From: Marasmius tenuissimus
Lineage: Eukaryota; Basidiomycota; Agaricomycetes; Agaricales; Marasmiaceae
Reading direction: 5' to 3'
Assembly: GCA_029532415.1 (NCBI GenBank)
Contig: JAQOTA010000053.1
Coordinates: 4,216,001 to 4,280,000, forward strand
Length of the DNA: 64,000 nucleotides
Made by a program: the position numbers and the translations under genes. This document shows, piece by piece, positions 47,729-58,043 of the stretch; positions within the stretch are counted from its first letter, which is position 1; each line of letters opens with the position of its first letter. The notes beneath the pieces are model-generated. The model saw only the letters and a list, made by a program, of their open reading frames with translations, had not been told where the DNA came from and did not search any database.

Positions 47729-48831
47729 TCAAGCATTATTCTGAGTAATCGTAGCAACATTACACGTATTCCCAGACGCAGTATTCCCAGAAACAGTAAA
47801 CGGCTATCAAAGTCAGCACGTTTCAGTATATCACCAGATACTAAACTGCTCTGCAACTCACGTAGTTTCCAAGATGAAGAATCTGTCCACACCACCCAGA
47901 AGCTGCGGTCGTTGCCGTGATCTTGACATTGCGCTATCATCGTATATAGTAGTTAGCGTCCATAACGCTGAATGGAACCCGGACGTACGTAGATGATAGG
48001 CGCAAAGTTCAAGGGAACACCGGTGAGCTGGTTTTCAGGAGTATGAGTTGGGCTGCCATCGACCTGAATATGACGTGGACTGACCTCAGCAGCGAAGATA
48101 GCACTAGAGTATAGGATCCGGAGGTGGTGAGTATGGTTATTGTATCATGGCGGAAGGTACCCACCGGTTCATAGTACTCCCTGGAATAGCAAGGCTCGTC
48201 GAGGCCGACTTTCCATTGCTAGACAACGTCGCAGTCCAGTTGGTGCCCGACTACACCATATCCCATATCAACGAGCGTTTCGACACGAAAGAGGCGGGAC
48301 TGGGGGGACGCTTACAGAAGTGAAGCTAAAATGCACCGTATCACCAGGGTTTACATTAAACCCATTCCCCCATGGGAGAGAAGGTGTTCCATAGAACCCA
48401 TCGCCTACAGGGCAGGGCAAGATCGGGAATGAACAGAGAAAACGGGAGCGAGGAACATTGAAAAAAAAAAAACACACCAATCCACCAGACTCCACTACGA
48501 CCGTCACAAACGGCCTGAAGAACACCATTGTTACTCTGAAGACCAGGCCAGACGTAAGGAGTTCCTATCAACCCCCAGTCAACAATCGAATGCATCGCCG
48601 CAAAGGTACCAAAAAGTAATCACCTCCTGTATTGGGTAGCTTGGGAACGACAAAGTCGCCTGACATAGCAGTGAATTGTCTTGAAAAAAGGGGCTCAGCG
48701 TACTGCGGATATATATAAGAGAAGAGAAACCCGACTCACGGCGCGTCCCATTCTACGGTATACCAATCTGCGGCTTTGACACCCAGTGAGAGTACAGCAC
48801 AGACGAAGAAAGCGACGAGTCGAAGGGCCAT
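47729..48831 (-). CDS. Small secreted beta-rich protein, paralogue A
   Basis: Starts MALRLVAFFVCAVLSLGVKA, a signal peptide, followed by DWYTVEWDAP. Further short exons read DFVVPKLPNTGG, GTPYVWPGLQSNNGVLQAV, GVWWIG, LPWGNGFNVNPGDTVHFSFT, SGTNWTATLSSNGKSASTSL, EVSPRHIQVDGSP, LNFAPIIY, VKITATTAASGWCGQILHLG and TVSGNTASGNTCNVATITQ, then stop at 47729-47731. About 200 residues. The alternating hydrophobic/polar pattern and the WPGLQ..NGVLQ and PWG.GFNV..GD blocks suggest a concanavalin- or eqolisin-like beta sandwich, but that fold call is inference and no catalytic residues are assigned. One intron holds a run of 12 T on the gene strand. Paralogous to the genes at 52.2-53.2 and 54.3-55.4 kb. 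Confidence 0.75.
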
Positions 48832-48874
48832 CTTTTGATGATTCGACAGAGGAAGGTAAGGTGGGGGCTCCTGG

Positions 48875-49006
48875 TTATATAGATAAGACTCGGACCGTGC
48901 GTCTCATGGCAACGACCATCCACATAGAGGGTAGGGCAGGTGCGTTCATTAGCATATGACGAGCACACTAGAAAAATCTTCGAAAAATCCGATGTTGAGC
49001 CCCCGA
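48875..49006 (-). promoter_or_regulatory. Conserved upstream element plus TATA of secreted paralogue A
   Basis: TATATAA-type box at 48875-48881, 45 bp before the ATG. At 48976-49006 the bases tcttcgaaaaatccgatgtt and following gagccc are nearly identical to sequences before paralogues B and C at a similar distance. See the finding on the shared element. Confidence 0.55.
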
Positions 49007-49285
49007 CAGTTCCGAAATTTAGTTGAGAGGGTGGACTACAGTGAGGCAATCGGTATTTTTGCATTTCCCCGTCCATATCTTCCGTGTCATTGATGTCTTG
49101 ACCCGTCATGTTCACCGTTCTCAACCACTCGTTTGACCTCAAGGTGAACGATCCGGAAATAGCAGATGTGTGTCGGTTCACCCCACTCCTGGAGTTCACA
49201 CCGTTCGACATGTGGCGCTCACGGAGGCGTTGAGCTTATAGGATTGTTGCAGACTGCAAGTTCCACAATCACTAGGTACCATTGC

Positions 49286-50454
49286 TTAGAGCTCTCCTGG
49301 TAAATGCAACAATCGCCCTGTCGGCATACGCGATGATGAGTTCGAAAGGCCACGAAAACACTGGACAAAAAACCTGGGGAACTCACCTTCCATGCCACCA
49401 GCAACGTCAATAACATGCCCAGTGACATGCCCAGATACCCTTGCCGACGAAAGAAGAGCAATCTGAACAGCTATGTCATACGTCGTTGCTACCTTTTTTA
49501 GCGGGAGGCTAGGGGGAAGCAAGACCCTTAGTCTGCGTACCAGACGAGACGAGACAAATCAGATACTCACGTCGCAGTGATACGATACACAGTATCCGGG
49601 TCCTCAAGCATATCCGTTTTCTTGGGCGTTTGTGTCCACCCAGGCGCGACACAGTTGACGCGCCCCCGTGGTGCGACTTTGACAATTTCGTTTTTAAGAC
49701 TGAGAGTCAGACCGTACATGATCCCTGCCAAACAAACACGAGCCTTTGAGTGAACCATAACCAGTGAAATAATCCAGCAACACGCACCACTCTTCGCAGC
49801 AGCATAATCCGAATGATTCGCTTCTCCAAACAACCCAGCGGTAGAACCGACGAACACGATTGAGGCCTGCTCCAAACGTTCCTTATCCGCTTCACTGAGG
49901 GTTTGGGCCTTCAAAGCGTTCTCCACTCCCTTGATAAACTCGCGCGCGACGAGGAATGCGGATGTGAGGTTTGCGTCCATGGAAAAGTTCCATCGTTGGA
50001 GCGACATATCCTTGAGCATGACGTGTTCCCGGACCCAATTGCCATGGTTGACAGCAGCGATATGTATGGGTCCGAATTTTGCCACGGCGGATGCAAACAA
50101 GGACTGTACGGATGATTCGGATGATAGGTCGGCTTGAGCGATATGGAGTTGTGACGCGTACGATTCGGGTTGTGAAGATGCGAGGGATTGCAGAGAAGCG
50201 GGGGATGTGTTGTACTGAGCTGTTACTTTGGCTCCTTGGTCTGTTGTGGGTATAGATGGCGATTGCGTTATTGATTAACGAGTTGTGGGTGTATGTGAGG
50301 AAGCTGGAGGCTACCTAGGAAGACCTTTACGATCTCGAGGCCGATACCACCGCTGGCGCCTGTCTTGACGGTGAGTAACCGATAGGTATTTCTAGCTTTA
50401 CGAATGCTCACCAGTGATAAGAACGTGCACATCGCTCAATCCGAGATCGAGCAT
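49286..50454 (-). CDS. Short-chain dehydrogenase/reductase
   Basis: Starts at ATG 50452-50454 (MLDLGLSDVHVLITG). A phase-consistent intron splits the cofactor motif TGASGGIGLEIVKVF. The rest reads QGAKVTAQYN, HIAQADLSSESSV, the NNAG-equivalent VNHG, VGSTAGLFGEANHSDYAAAKSG with the catalytic Ser and Tyr-x-x-x-Lys, VNCVAPGWTQTP and GHVTGHVIDVAGG, with stop at 49286-49288. About 290 residues, NAD(P)-dependent; the substrate is unknown. NHG replaces the usual NNAG, a noticeable change of a structural motif. It lies 210 bp downstream of an acetoacetate-decarboxylase-like gene on the same strand, which may suggest a functional link. Confidence 0.85.
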
Positions 50455-50664
50455 GTCGTATGGAAAAGAGAGCAGGTGTGTGAGCACGTCCAATGACTCG
50501 GTCCCACGGAACAATCCCACTATCTCATACAACGTTTTCCGAACCTCTCATGATCTCCACATTCGGTATTCACATATCAGCCTAACAGTATGTCGCAGCG
50601 GTCGCCCATAAATCGGACGAGAGAAAGAGAAGAAGAGTACTGTTACATAATCCGAGAACCACAA

Positions 50665-51715
50665 TCACAATTCAACCCATTCTGACACCGGGAATATCAG
50701 GTCAAACCCTTCCATCGCACCCACCAACGCCCACGGCCTCACAGCTGGTAACATCACCCCATCTCCAACCGTCCCATTCTCCATCCCCGGACTCATCCTC
50801 GTGAAAAACATCTTCCCACTCACCCACGGACTCATCTTTGCATACTTTGCCTTCGTCGACTGTGCGTCCTCGTGTGTTTCTTTCCCAGCTTCGACTTCTT
50901 CTGCTAATGGGCCCTTGGGAAGCGGCGGCTGCGTGAGACCGAATAGGTTGCCGGGGAGTATCTTGGTGGACAGTGGCAGTCCAATGAACTGGGTCACTAT
51001 AGGGATGGGATGGATATTGACGGAGAAGAAAGGCTGCGGAGAAGGCTGAGATTCGGTTGGCAGCGTAGAAACAGACAGACTCCATGAATGAGGAGACGAG
51101 GGATCACGAGTATATTGGAATTTCGCGACTTGTTCTGTATGAACAAGCTCAGTGCGTGCTCTACTGCGTGTTCCACGAACACTCACTTGGTATATTCCAG
51201 TTCCTCCGTCCGTTCTCTGTGCTGTCCTTTGTGGATACATATATCCTCGTTATACGATAGCTTACGCTCCCGTCTTTGTGCTTGAATCGTCCCGGGACAT
51301 AGATCAGCTCGTCGTCTGTATCCAATCTGGTCAACATTGATGGTTTGGCAGCTGTACACATCGGCACTTACAAGGACCAGCTGGGCTATCGTCGTATTGA
51401 ACAACCTACAACTCCGACTCAGATGCCTTGAAACCACACGATCACAGTAACCGCACCATGATGATACCCGGTCCCCCAACAAACTCATCTTGCGATAACG
51501 CGTCGGCTTGATAGTCAACACACCAACCGGCTGGGAAACTCGCGTTCTTTGCCAGTGGCGACAATATCAAAACCCACCACCGCCCACCAAGCTTCCATGG
51601 TCTATCGAAACAGATGTTAGCAACAGTATTTCTCCTCACAGAGTTCCAAAAACACGAACGCAGGTACGACTGGGACGCCCGACTGCGAAACGATTTGGCC
51701 TGTAGGGTCGGGCAT
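50665..51715 (-). CDS. Acetoacetate decarboxylase-like domain protein
   Basis: Five exons join in phase: MPDPTGQIVSQSGVPVVPA to PWKLGGRWWVLILSPL, with an intron beginning gttcgt and a gctaac branch. Then come DEFVGGPGIIM, VVQYDDSPAGPYDEL, IYVPGRF, ITRIYVSTKDSTENGRRNW, NIPKQVAKFQYTRDPSSP, and the C-terminal PFFSVNIHPIPIVTQFIGL and FGLTQPPLP blocks, stop at 50665-50667. The order PWKL / GPYDEL / RITRIYVS / NGRRNWNIPK is characteristic of the fungal ADC-domain proteins. These are annotated from the fold; decarboxylase activity has not been shown for most, and I could not place the Schiff-base lysine of the bacterial enzyme with certainty. Confidence 0.8.
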
Positions 51716-52241
51716 TGTTGTGAGAGAAACGAAACAACCGTCACGGCCACGGTAATTTCAGATGATTTCCCAAGTTTGTCAAGTACCCCTATGTACGTAA
51801 GCTCCTTGGCAGCCTTGTTTGAACGCGTACAAAGCGCTACGCTGAGGCACGTCCCTGCTACGGTATTCATGGCACTGGGATTACCACAGGGGGCCAGAAG
51901 TCAAATATCCGAAACTCTCGAACAGTTCCAGGCACGACATTCCGAGTGTTTTTTTTTCCACAGGTAAGGTGCTCGCGAATGCGAATGGATTTGTTGGAAC
52001 CACCGGCTTTGAAGTTTCCCGATTCCGAGCCTATGCGGCTATATGGCCCCACACGAATAACACAACGAGGGCCGAGAGCACTCTTGTACCTTCCAGTGCG
52101 CTGGTATGAATAAGTGGACATAATTCATATTTCATTCCAAGTACCAACGACAAAGTCTCCAACTCGAACTCAAATGACCACATTCCTCAACAGTCCTGTC
52201 CTATATCTGAACGGGTGTCGCGTTCACTATAGTCTGCCATT
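51716..52241. other. Intergenic, no gene seen
   Basis: Promoter side of the ADC-like gene and 3' side of the broken paralogue B. Small frames only. Confidence 0.4.
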
Positions 52242-53230
52242 GGGAGACTAGTCCTGTCCAACACACACACTCTCTTCACCTTATCTTGGGTAATCGAACC
52301 AACGGTACAAGTATTCCCAGAAGCCTCGGTACCCGTAACAGTGAGCGGCTGTTGCAATTGGGACGTTCTGAGCCAGGAATTAATACCACTATTCAAAAAC
52401 TCACATAACCCCCGACCTGACGAACACTCTGAGGCTACGTGAGTGAGACATTACGCTGCAGTGAAGTGAAGTGAATAATCCAATCTGGCTGTATGTATCT
52501 GAACCTAGGAAAACGCACGTAGTTGATGGGTCCAAAGTCGAAGGGAATCTCGGTGAGCTAGATTCTGATGTGTGTGAGCCTCCGATCCATACGAACGTAT
52601 ACATATACATGCAAACTGACCTCAGCACTAACCGTCCGGATCCGCAATCAACCCCCTCCCGCCACGTCTCGAAATCCCCTAATCACTCACTTATTCAAAA
52701 CACTGTCTTCAAGTCCGAAGCCCCCATGAGCACAACCCAGTATCCATCCTCCGTCTATCATACTGCGAGCGGGACGACAAGCTTAAGACGGAGGCAGGCA
52801 CTTACGTGGCTAAACAAAAACTTGATCTCTTCACCTTGGTTAACCTCGAATCCGGGACCCCAAGGAATAGCAGGCGTTTCCCGGAATTCGAGTCCTAGAA
52901 GATGATGGGTAGATGTTGAGTCAAAACCGTACCAAGCCACAAATTACGCGTCGTAGACGACTTGTTAAAACGCCATCACCGTTGTGAAGGCCGGGAACCT
53001 GGAACACGTTAGATCAAGTGGCACATTATTAAACTTCGGACTACGGCGCATATACCATCTTCAATCTTGGGAAGAGTGAAAACCCCTGAACTCTCTATAG
53101 ATATTCGTGAGTGCGATCCCGAAATTCGGGATAGACTTTACGGTGCGTCCCCATGCTACGGAGTAACTGTTTGTGGCGGGGAAGCGATAGTGTAGAGGAA
53201 GAAAGTGGTGAGGTGCAAGTTGGAGGTCAT
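52242..53230 (-). pseudogene. Small secreted beta-rich protein, paralogue B, broken
   Basis: Clearly homologous to paralogue C: ETPAIPWGPGFEVNQGEEI (C: GTPGIPWGPGFNVSAGEDM), LQQPLTVTGTEASGNTCTV (C: LQQPLTVSDTEASGNTCTI), and the VFTLPKIEDG block. The first exon is damaged: the signal peptide region is altered (MTSNLHLTTFFLYTIASPP) and a TAG stops the frame where C has SYSVAWDAP. The exon holding GLHNGDGVL has lost the WPG..NGVLQVV continuation by a shift, and the terminal stop codon is replaced so reading runs on to 52187. A TATA-like box and the conserved upstream element are still present. Confidence 0.7.
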
Positions 53231-53284
53231 CTTGCAATTGATACTGTCTGAGGAGTGAGTCTTTCAGTCGACAATGGAGGGAGT

Positions 53285-53365
53285 TTTATACCTGCACAAA
53301 GCGAGTCGACTGTGCAGGGTATCGAGTCTTCGAAAAACCCGATATATCCGACGTTGAGCCACCGC
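53285..53365 (-). promoter_or_regulatory. Conserved upstream element plus TATA of paralogue B
   Basis: TATAAA on the gene strand at 53285-53290. The shared element lies at 53326-53365 and contains a 9-bp insertion (cccgatata) relative to the other two copies. Confidence 0.5.
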
Positions 53366-54286
53366 AAATATAGTTTGTGAATATCGACCACCGTGCCATC
53401 TACGCACCAAGTCTCGAGGTGTATAATCCCAATACAATTAGAACCCCTTGAAACCCGACACAGAAGCAAGTTCAGCCTGAGTTCCGCCGTTGAAGTTGCA
53501 AAATCGAATCTTGAAGAATTTGAAACCTGACAGCGAAGAGGGACGAGACAGTCCATTGCGCCCGAGCCGAGGATGGAGTAGTTCCTTGTAATCCTGTATG
53601 TCAAATTGAAGGCTAAACGGTAAGGATTGAGCTCTGGTTGGGTCACGAAGATGTCGGCCTTTTTTTTTTTGCTGAGATCGTTCAAAGGTCCTCTGCACTG
53701 CCCCAGTTGAGCTGATCAATCATGAGGTGATAAGTAGTGGCGACGATAGATTGAATGCCTACAGGGCAATTCTGAAAAGAGGAAGAATCGTTGCGATTAG
53801 GCCAACTTCGATGAACATGAGAGTTCGAGTTGAACGCCTCGAAGGCACGTGGTTTACGGTGCCACATCAGGCGGCTGACCGGGTGAGTCGGCCCAAGTTG
53901 ATAATATTCCAGGAGAGGTACTTATCAGACACGCTCAAGTATTTGTTACGGCTCAAATACCTGGGCTCTCGGCCAGTTGTCTTTGAAGATGGGAAGATAT
54001 CCGGTCCCCGAGGGCCCGAACTCGACAATGAATCGACCTCACACGACGGCCACTGCGAATACAAACAGCCAGGCGGCGTACCTTTCGAGCCAATCCCCAG
54101 CTCACTTACCCTGTCGCCTCAAGCAGTCTGCTTTTGAGCTCCGGTAGACGCATATACGAGAGGGAGATCAATTGACACCGTATCTTATTTTAGTACTGAC
54201 ATCGCACCTCCAGCTTTATACAACAACTAAACGATTTGACACACTATACCCTTTTCACGGCACACACACTCATGATCTCCCGCCTA
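53366..54286. other. Intergenic between secreted paralogues B and C
   Basis: The part near 53400-53530 resembles 55570-55690 upstream of paralogue C, so the B/C duplication includes at least 300 bp of promoter DNA. A 136-codon plus-strand frame at 53727-54137 has no recognisable feature. A run of about 11 T lies near 53660. Confidence 0.45.
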
Positions 54287-55378
54287 TCAAGCGCTGTCCT
54301 GAGTGACCGAAGCAATCGTGCAAGTATTGCCAGAGGCTTCGGTATCAGAAACAGTGAGTGGCTGTTGCAAAGATTCGAGGGGGCAGACATTCAGCATGAT
54401 GATGGTACACTAGAAAAGCGTCCAACTCACGTATTCCCCAACCTGGCGAATCTTGTCGCACCACTCGGAGGCTGGGGTCGTCGCTGTGAGTTTGACGTCG
54501 CGCTACAGCAAAGAGTTCAATATGTGTGCATGTCAATGAGGAAGGATGGGTCCGCACGTAGTTGATAGGTCCAAAGTCGAAGGGAATATCGTTGAGCTAG
54601 GTCCCGACGCATAAGTCGCACCACTGATGTCGGAAACTCCGTAAAAAACTGACCTCAGCAGTAAGGACAGCGCTAGATATTGATGAGGACCGTAAGCCTC
54701 GTTGGAATAATTCAAAAGTCTCAAATCACTTACCTATTCAAGACGCTGTCTCCGAGGTCAAAGACACCGTGGGCACCACCGCCAGTGGCCCAACCTACCT
54801 CCACGACCCAGCGGCCCGCGCCCGTCTGTTTCGATACCATATTGTGAGTGGTCGTTTCCCATTGGCAAGGCGGAAGCACTCACGTTGTTGAACAGGAACT
54901 TCATGTCTTCACCGGCACTGACGTTGAAACCAGGACCCCAAGGAATGCCAGGCGTCCCGCGGAACTCAGGACCTGTAGGAACGATGAGAATGGATGTTGG
55001 TAAAGACCCTGAGGAGCAAGAGGATCGTTACCGAGCCATAATTGATTGTACCGAGAATCGAGCACAACTTGCAATACACCGTTACTGGTGTGAAGGCCAG
55101 GACCGACGAAGGAGCCTGGTATGTGCGTTAGAAACGAATCTCGGTGGGTTTGATCCATAGCAAATGCTTACCTCCATCTGATATTGGGAGTTTGGGAAGG
55201 GTAAAGAACCCCGTCACAGTAGTGAACTCCCTGTAGATGATGTTGTTGAGTGTCCCGACATTGAACAAGCAGCGAAACAGACTCACGGTGCGTCCCATGC
55301 TACGGAATAACTGTCTGCGGCGTTGACGCCCAAGGAGGCGATAGCGCAGAGGGAAAAAGCAATGAGGCGAAGGGCCAT
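54287..55378 (-). CDS. Small secreted beta-rich protein, paralogue C
   Basis: Intact member of the tandem family. ATG at 55376-55378 starts a signal peptide (MALRLIAFSLCAIASLGVNA) followed by DSYSVAWDAP. About nine short exons then read VTGFFTLPKLPISDG, SFVGPGLHTSNGVLQVVLD, GTPGIPWGPGFNVSAGEDM, RWVVEVGWATGGGAHGVF, NDIPFDFGPINY, VKLTATTPASEWCDKIRQVG and LTVSDTEASGNTCTIASVTQ, ending at stop 54287-54289. About 195 residues, secreted, with few cysteines. It lacks the WW of the GVWWIG block of paralogue A (YNQLWLG here) and has GRWVVEVGW in place of GTNWTATLS, so the paralogues have diverged in surface loops. The function is unknown. Confidence 0.75.
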
Positions 55379-55433
55379 CTTGGAAACTCAAACACAGGTC
55401 GAGATGAATTTTTCAGTCGACTTTGGATGGGCC

Positions 55434-55553
55434 TTTATACCAGTACGAATTGTGCTTGCCGTTGCAAACCGGCGGCAGTCCATGGAGCAGCTTGAGATTC
55501 ATGACTGCGGATGAGAGCACAAAATCCTCGAAAAATCCGACGTTGAACCACCG
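55434..55553 (-). promoter_or_regulatory. Conserved upstream element plus TATA of paralogue C
   Basis: TATAAA on the gene strand at 55434-55439, 56 bp before the ATG. The shared element tcctcgaaaaatccgacgtt with following gaaccaccg lies at 55526-55553. Confidence 0.55.
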
Positions 55554-55958
55554 CTGAACTTCCTATGAATATACTTGAGGGGATTAACCACCGTAAGTCG
55601 AATATCATCTCCTGGGCATGACCTCTCGGGGGATATAATTCCAATTCAGTTCAGTCTGAGTTCTACCGTCGACGTTCCAATCCATGATATCTGTCAGAGC
55701 AGACGACTCATCGTAAGCCCTGGTTGGTTCTTGCTATTGAAGTAAGATATTTAGCCGAGTTCAGTCACGGAGACACCTCGCCGCATGAAGCGCATCGCAG
55801 ATACATTTCTTGAATCACATCAGTCTTCTCAGCCTGGTCACGTATGACATGATGATGGTATGAAGCCCCGGCGAATGTATTCGATGTAACTGTGGCATGC
55901 ATTGAGGACGGGCATATACATAGCATGAAGACATGGATACGGAAGATGGCGAATACAT
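55554..55958. other. Intergenic between RPS18 and secreted paralogue C
   Basis: No gene seen. It contains the distal promoter of paralogue C and the 3' flank of RPS18. A frame continuing from RPS18 leftward is intron read-through. Confidence 0.45.
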
Positions 55959-56604
55959 TTAACCCCTCTTCTTCGACACACCGACGGTCTTCCCGCGACG
56001 ACCTTGAAAGGAAAATCAGTGAACGATGACTTATCGACACTTGGTGTAACGCACCAGTCGTCTTTGTGTGCTGACCCCTCACACGGAGGCCCCAGAAGTG
56101 TCTCAGACCACGGTGAGCACGGATCTTCTTCAGTCTCTCAAGATCGTCACGGAGTTTTGAGTCGACGTTGTTGGAAAGGATCTGGTAGTCCTTGCCGTCA
56201 ACGATATCCTTCTGCCTGCTAAGGAACCATGTGGGGATTTTGAATTGAGTGGGGTTTTGCATGATGGTGACAATTCGCTCAAGCTCATCCGAGTTGAGTT
56301 CTCCAGCACTACAGGAAATAAGGGCATGAGCCGCATGAAATCTCATGCGAGGATTGGGGACGCACCGCTTGTTGAGATCGACATCGGCCTTCTTGCAGAC
56401 AATGTTGGAGTATCTCCTTCCAACACCCTTGATCTCGGTCAAGGCGTACATGATTTTTCGTTTACCATCAACGTTAGTGTTGAGGAGACGCAAGATGTGC
56501 TGTGGAGGAGGAATTGGGTGGAAATGAATGGTCGATCTTCATGATTGATGGTTGTCCAAACTCACTTGGAATTGTGCGTGGGGTTCCGGAGCGACGAGAG
56601 ACAT
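55959..56604 (-). CDS. RPS18: 40S ribosomal protein S18 (uS13)
   Basis: Four exons. Exon one (56566-56604) encodes 13 codons, [13 protein letters not shown]. Exon two begins [20 protein letters not shown] and continues [17 protein letters not shown]. Exon three carries [19 protein letters not shown] and [20 protein letters not shown], the rRNA- and tRNA-contacting part. The last exon ends [13 protein letters not shown] at the TAA 55959-55961. Length and motifs match uS13 throughout, at the head of the small subunit. A splice-acceptor sequence (tttcttacag) directly before the ATG points to an intron in the 5' leader, common for ribosomal protein genes. The gene is divergent from a secreted-protein gene. 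Confidence 0.96.
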
Positions 56605-56983
56605 GGCTGTAAGAAAAAAGTGGTGAGTTGATTGATCACACAGAAAAGCACATCCAACAAGACTTCAATCCATCCAGCCTCGATTCCACCAAAACTTCCC
56701 CCAAATCCACACCAAAGGACCTTCACAGAGCATTCCGACCGCCTTGAATCGTAAGGTTGACATACCTTGATTTTGTCGCCGTTTCTTGGGCCTGGATGTG
56801 CTTGAGGACGTCGAGTGTTGTGGGGAGCTGTTGTGGTGGCGATGTTTGGTGGTTGTTTGGCAATGTCCTCCAACCCAAACAACGACGAGCGCCAAACGCG
56901 ACGCGACTCTTGACGCTTACCTTCATCTCGCCCCGTAACGATACCAGTCTCACTAGTCCATCTTTTCTCCGTGATACCATACA
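56605..56983. promoter_or_regulatory. Divergent promoter of RPS18 and a secreted-protein gene
   Basis: 379 bp separate the two ATGs. The leftward side includes the presumed 5'-leader intron of RPS18, whose acceptor lies at about 56607-56616. No TATA box was assigned. Confidence 0.45.
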
Positions 56984-57772
56984 ATGCGGTCTCTTCTGTT
57001 TCTTTCTCTCTGCGCACTCTCCCTCTTCGTGACCGCTTGTGAAGAAGTTTGTATGAACGGTACCGTTGAGGAGACTATGAGAAGATACCACGCTGTGGTC
57101 GAACCTCACTTTGCCCGCAAGGTATTTCAATTGTACCTCTGTCTTGACGATCATGAATCAATCGCCCAACAGGAACAAGAACTTCAAGTCCCTCGTGCTC
57201 TAGATCCCCTTCGTCAAGCTTTCCAGCTCGACTCCCCAGGCGCGCTGCATAGATACATCTTCAAGTTTTTCCGCGGAAAATGCCAAAGGAACGGTATCGA
57301 GCCCGAAGGATGTCCAAATCCCGATTGTCCCAGTCGCTGCGGAACTCCTGGTTCTATGGTTCACTTCTATCCTACATTCCGGCGTCTCGCCTTTACTGCC
57401 GTTCGCGATACCATCAAAAACCAGACGGAAGTCGGCTCTCCTGTATACAAACAGATCCAAGCGCGTGTTGAGCAACAGCGGGTAGTGGGGGCGAAAGAAG
57501 CACCACTGCGACTTTTGCCTAGGGCTTATGCCAACCGCGATATGTCTGTCCCGATTCTCTACATGCGTCAGCCATTTGAAGTCTATCCTGGAGTCGAAGG
57601 GCCTCTGTTTAAGAGAGGACGGGACTATTCTGTCTCTATCGCTAAAGTTCTGGGGGAACTCGTGCAAGAACTTGAAGCTGGTTGCGGGCTTGAAGCGAAG
57701 GAATCAGCCACGGATCTCCGAAATTGTAGCTGGGAGCGGGAAATGAAGAAGTTCATTCTACAGTATCCATGA
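56984..57772 (+). CDS. Secreted protein of unknown function, single exon
   Basis: An uninterrupted 262-codon frame with a signal peptide (MRSLLFLSLCALSLFVTA). The mature part contains about ten cysteines, including CQRNGIEPEGCPNPDC and CPSRCG in the middle and paired cysteines at both ends (CEEVC, CGLEA, NCSWE), suggesting disulphide bonds. It also has sequons NGT, NQT and NCS. The middle part HFYPTFRRLAFTAVRDTIKN is predicted helical. Without introns it is unusual for this window. I do not recognise the family. A secreted or vacuolar role is inferred from the signal peptide only; no catalytic motif was seen. Confidence 0.7.
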   Translation: MRSLLFLSLCALSLFVTACEEVCMNGTVEETMRRYHAVVEPHFARKVFQLYLCLDDHESIAQQEQELQVPRALDPLRQAFQLDSPGALHRYIFKFFRGKCQRNGIEPEGCPNPDCPSRCGTPGSMVHFYPTFRRLAFTAVRDTIKNQTEVGSPVYKQIQARVEQQRVVGAKEAPLRLLPRAYANRDMSVPILYMRQPFEVYPGVEGPLFKRGRDYSVSIAKVLGELVQELEAGCGLEAKESATDLRNCSWEREMKKFILQYP

Positions 57773-58043
57773 GCACCCAGCGGTGTTCATTTACACGACC
57801 ATCGTCCATTTTTTCTTTCTTTCGTTTGCATTTCGCCTGTTCTGTAATCGTATTGTACATCGCATCACCCTGTCTTTAGATACCCCACACACTCAAATCG
57901 ATTTGTACAGCCTCAAAAACGATAGTTGTCTCTTGTCAAAGTCATATTACTGCACTGCAGATCTATACACATTATACATATATCCGAAACCCAAGTCGGT
58001 CCACACCATGCTATGACATCCGCAAAAATGAACGATGAATGAA
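57773..58043. other. Convergent 3' intergenic region
   Basis: Separates the stop of the secreted-protein gene from the stop of the leftward HECT_2 gene. AT-rich (tttttctttctttcg; tacacattatacatatat), presumably with both poly(A) signals. Confidence 0.4.

Noticed and set aside
47530..47940. 137-codon minus-strand frame as a gene
   Set aside because: It overlaps the last exons and introns of secreted paralogue A in another frame. The conserved blocks VKITATTAASGWC and ASGNTC lie in a different frame with proper introns.
48459..48475. Poly-A tract as a retroposon tail
   Set aside because: It is the poly-T part of an intron of secreted paralogue A (gene strand reversed) and has no target-site duplication.
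53727..54137. 136-codon plus-strand frame as a gene
   Set aside because: No motif, no splice structure, and the opposite strand is open over half of it as well. It lies in duplicated promoter DNA between paralogues B and C.
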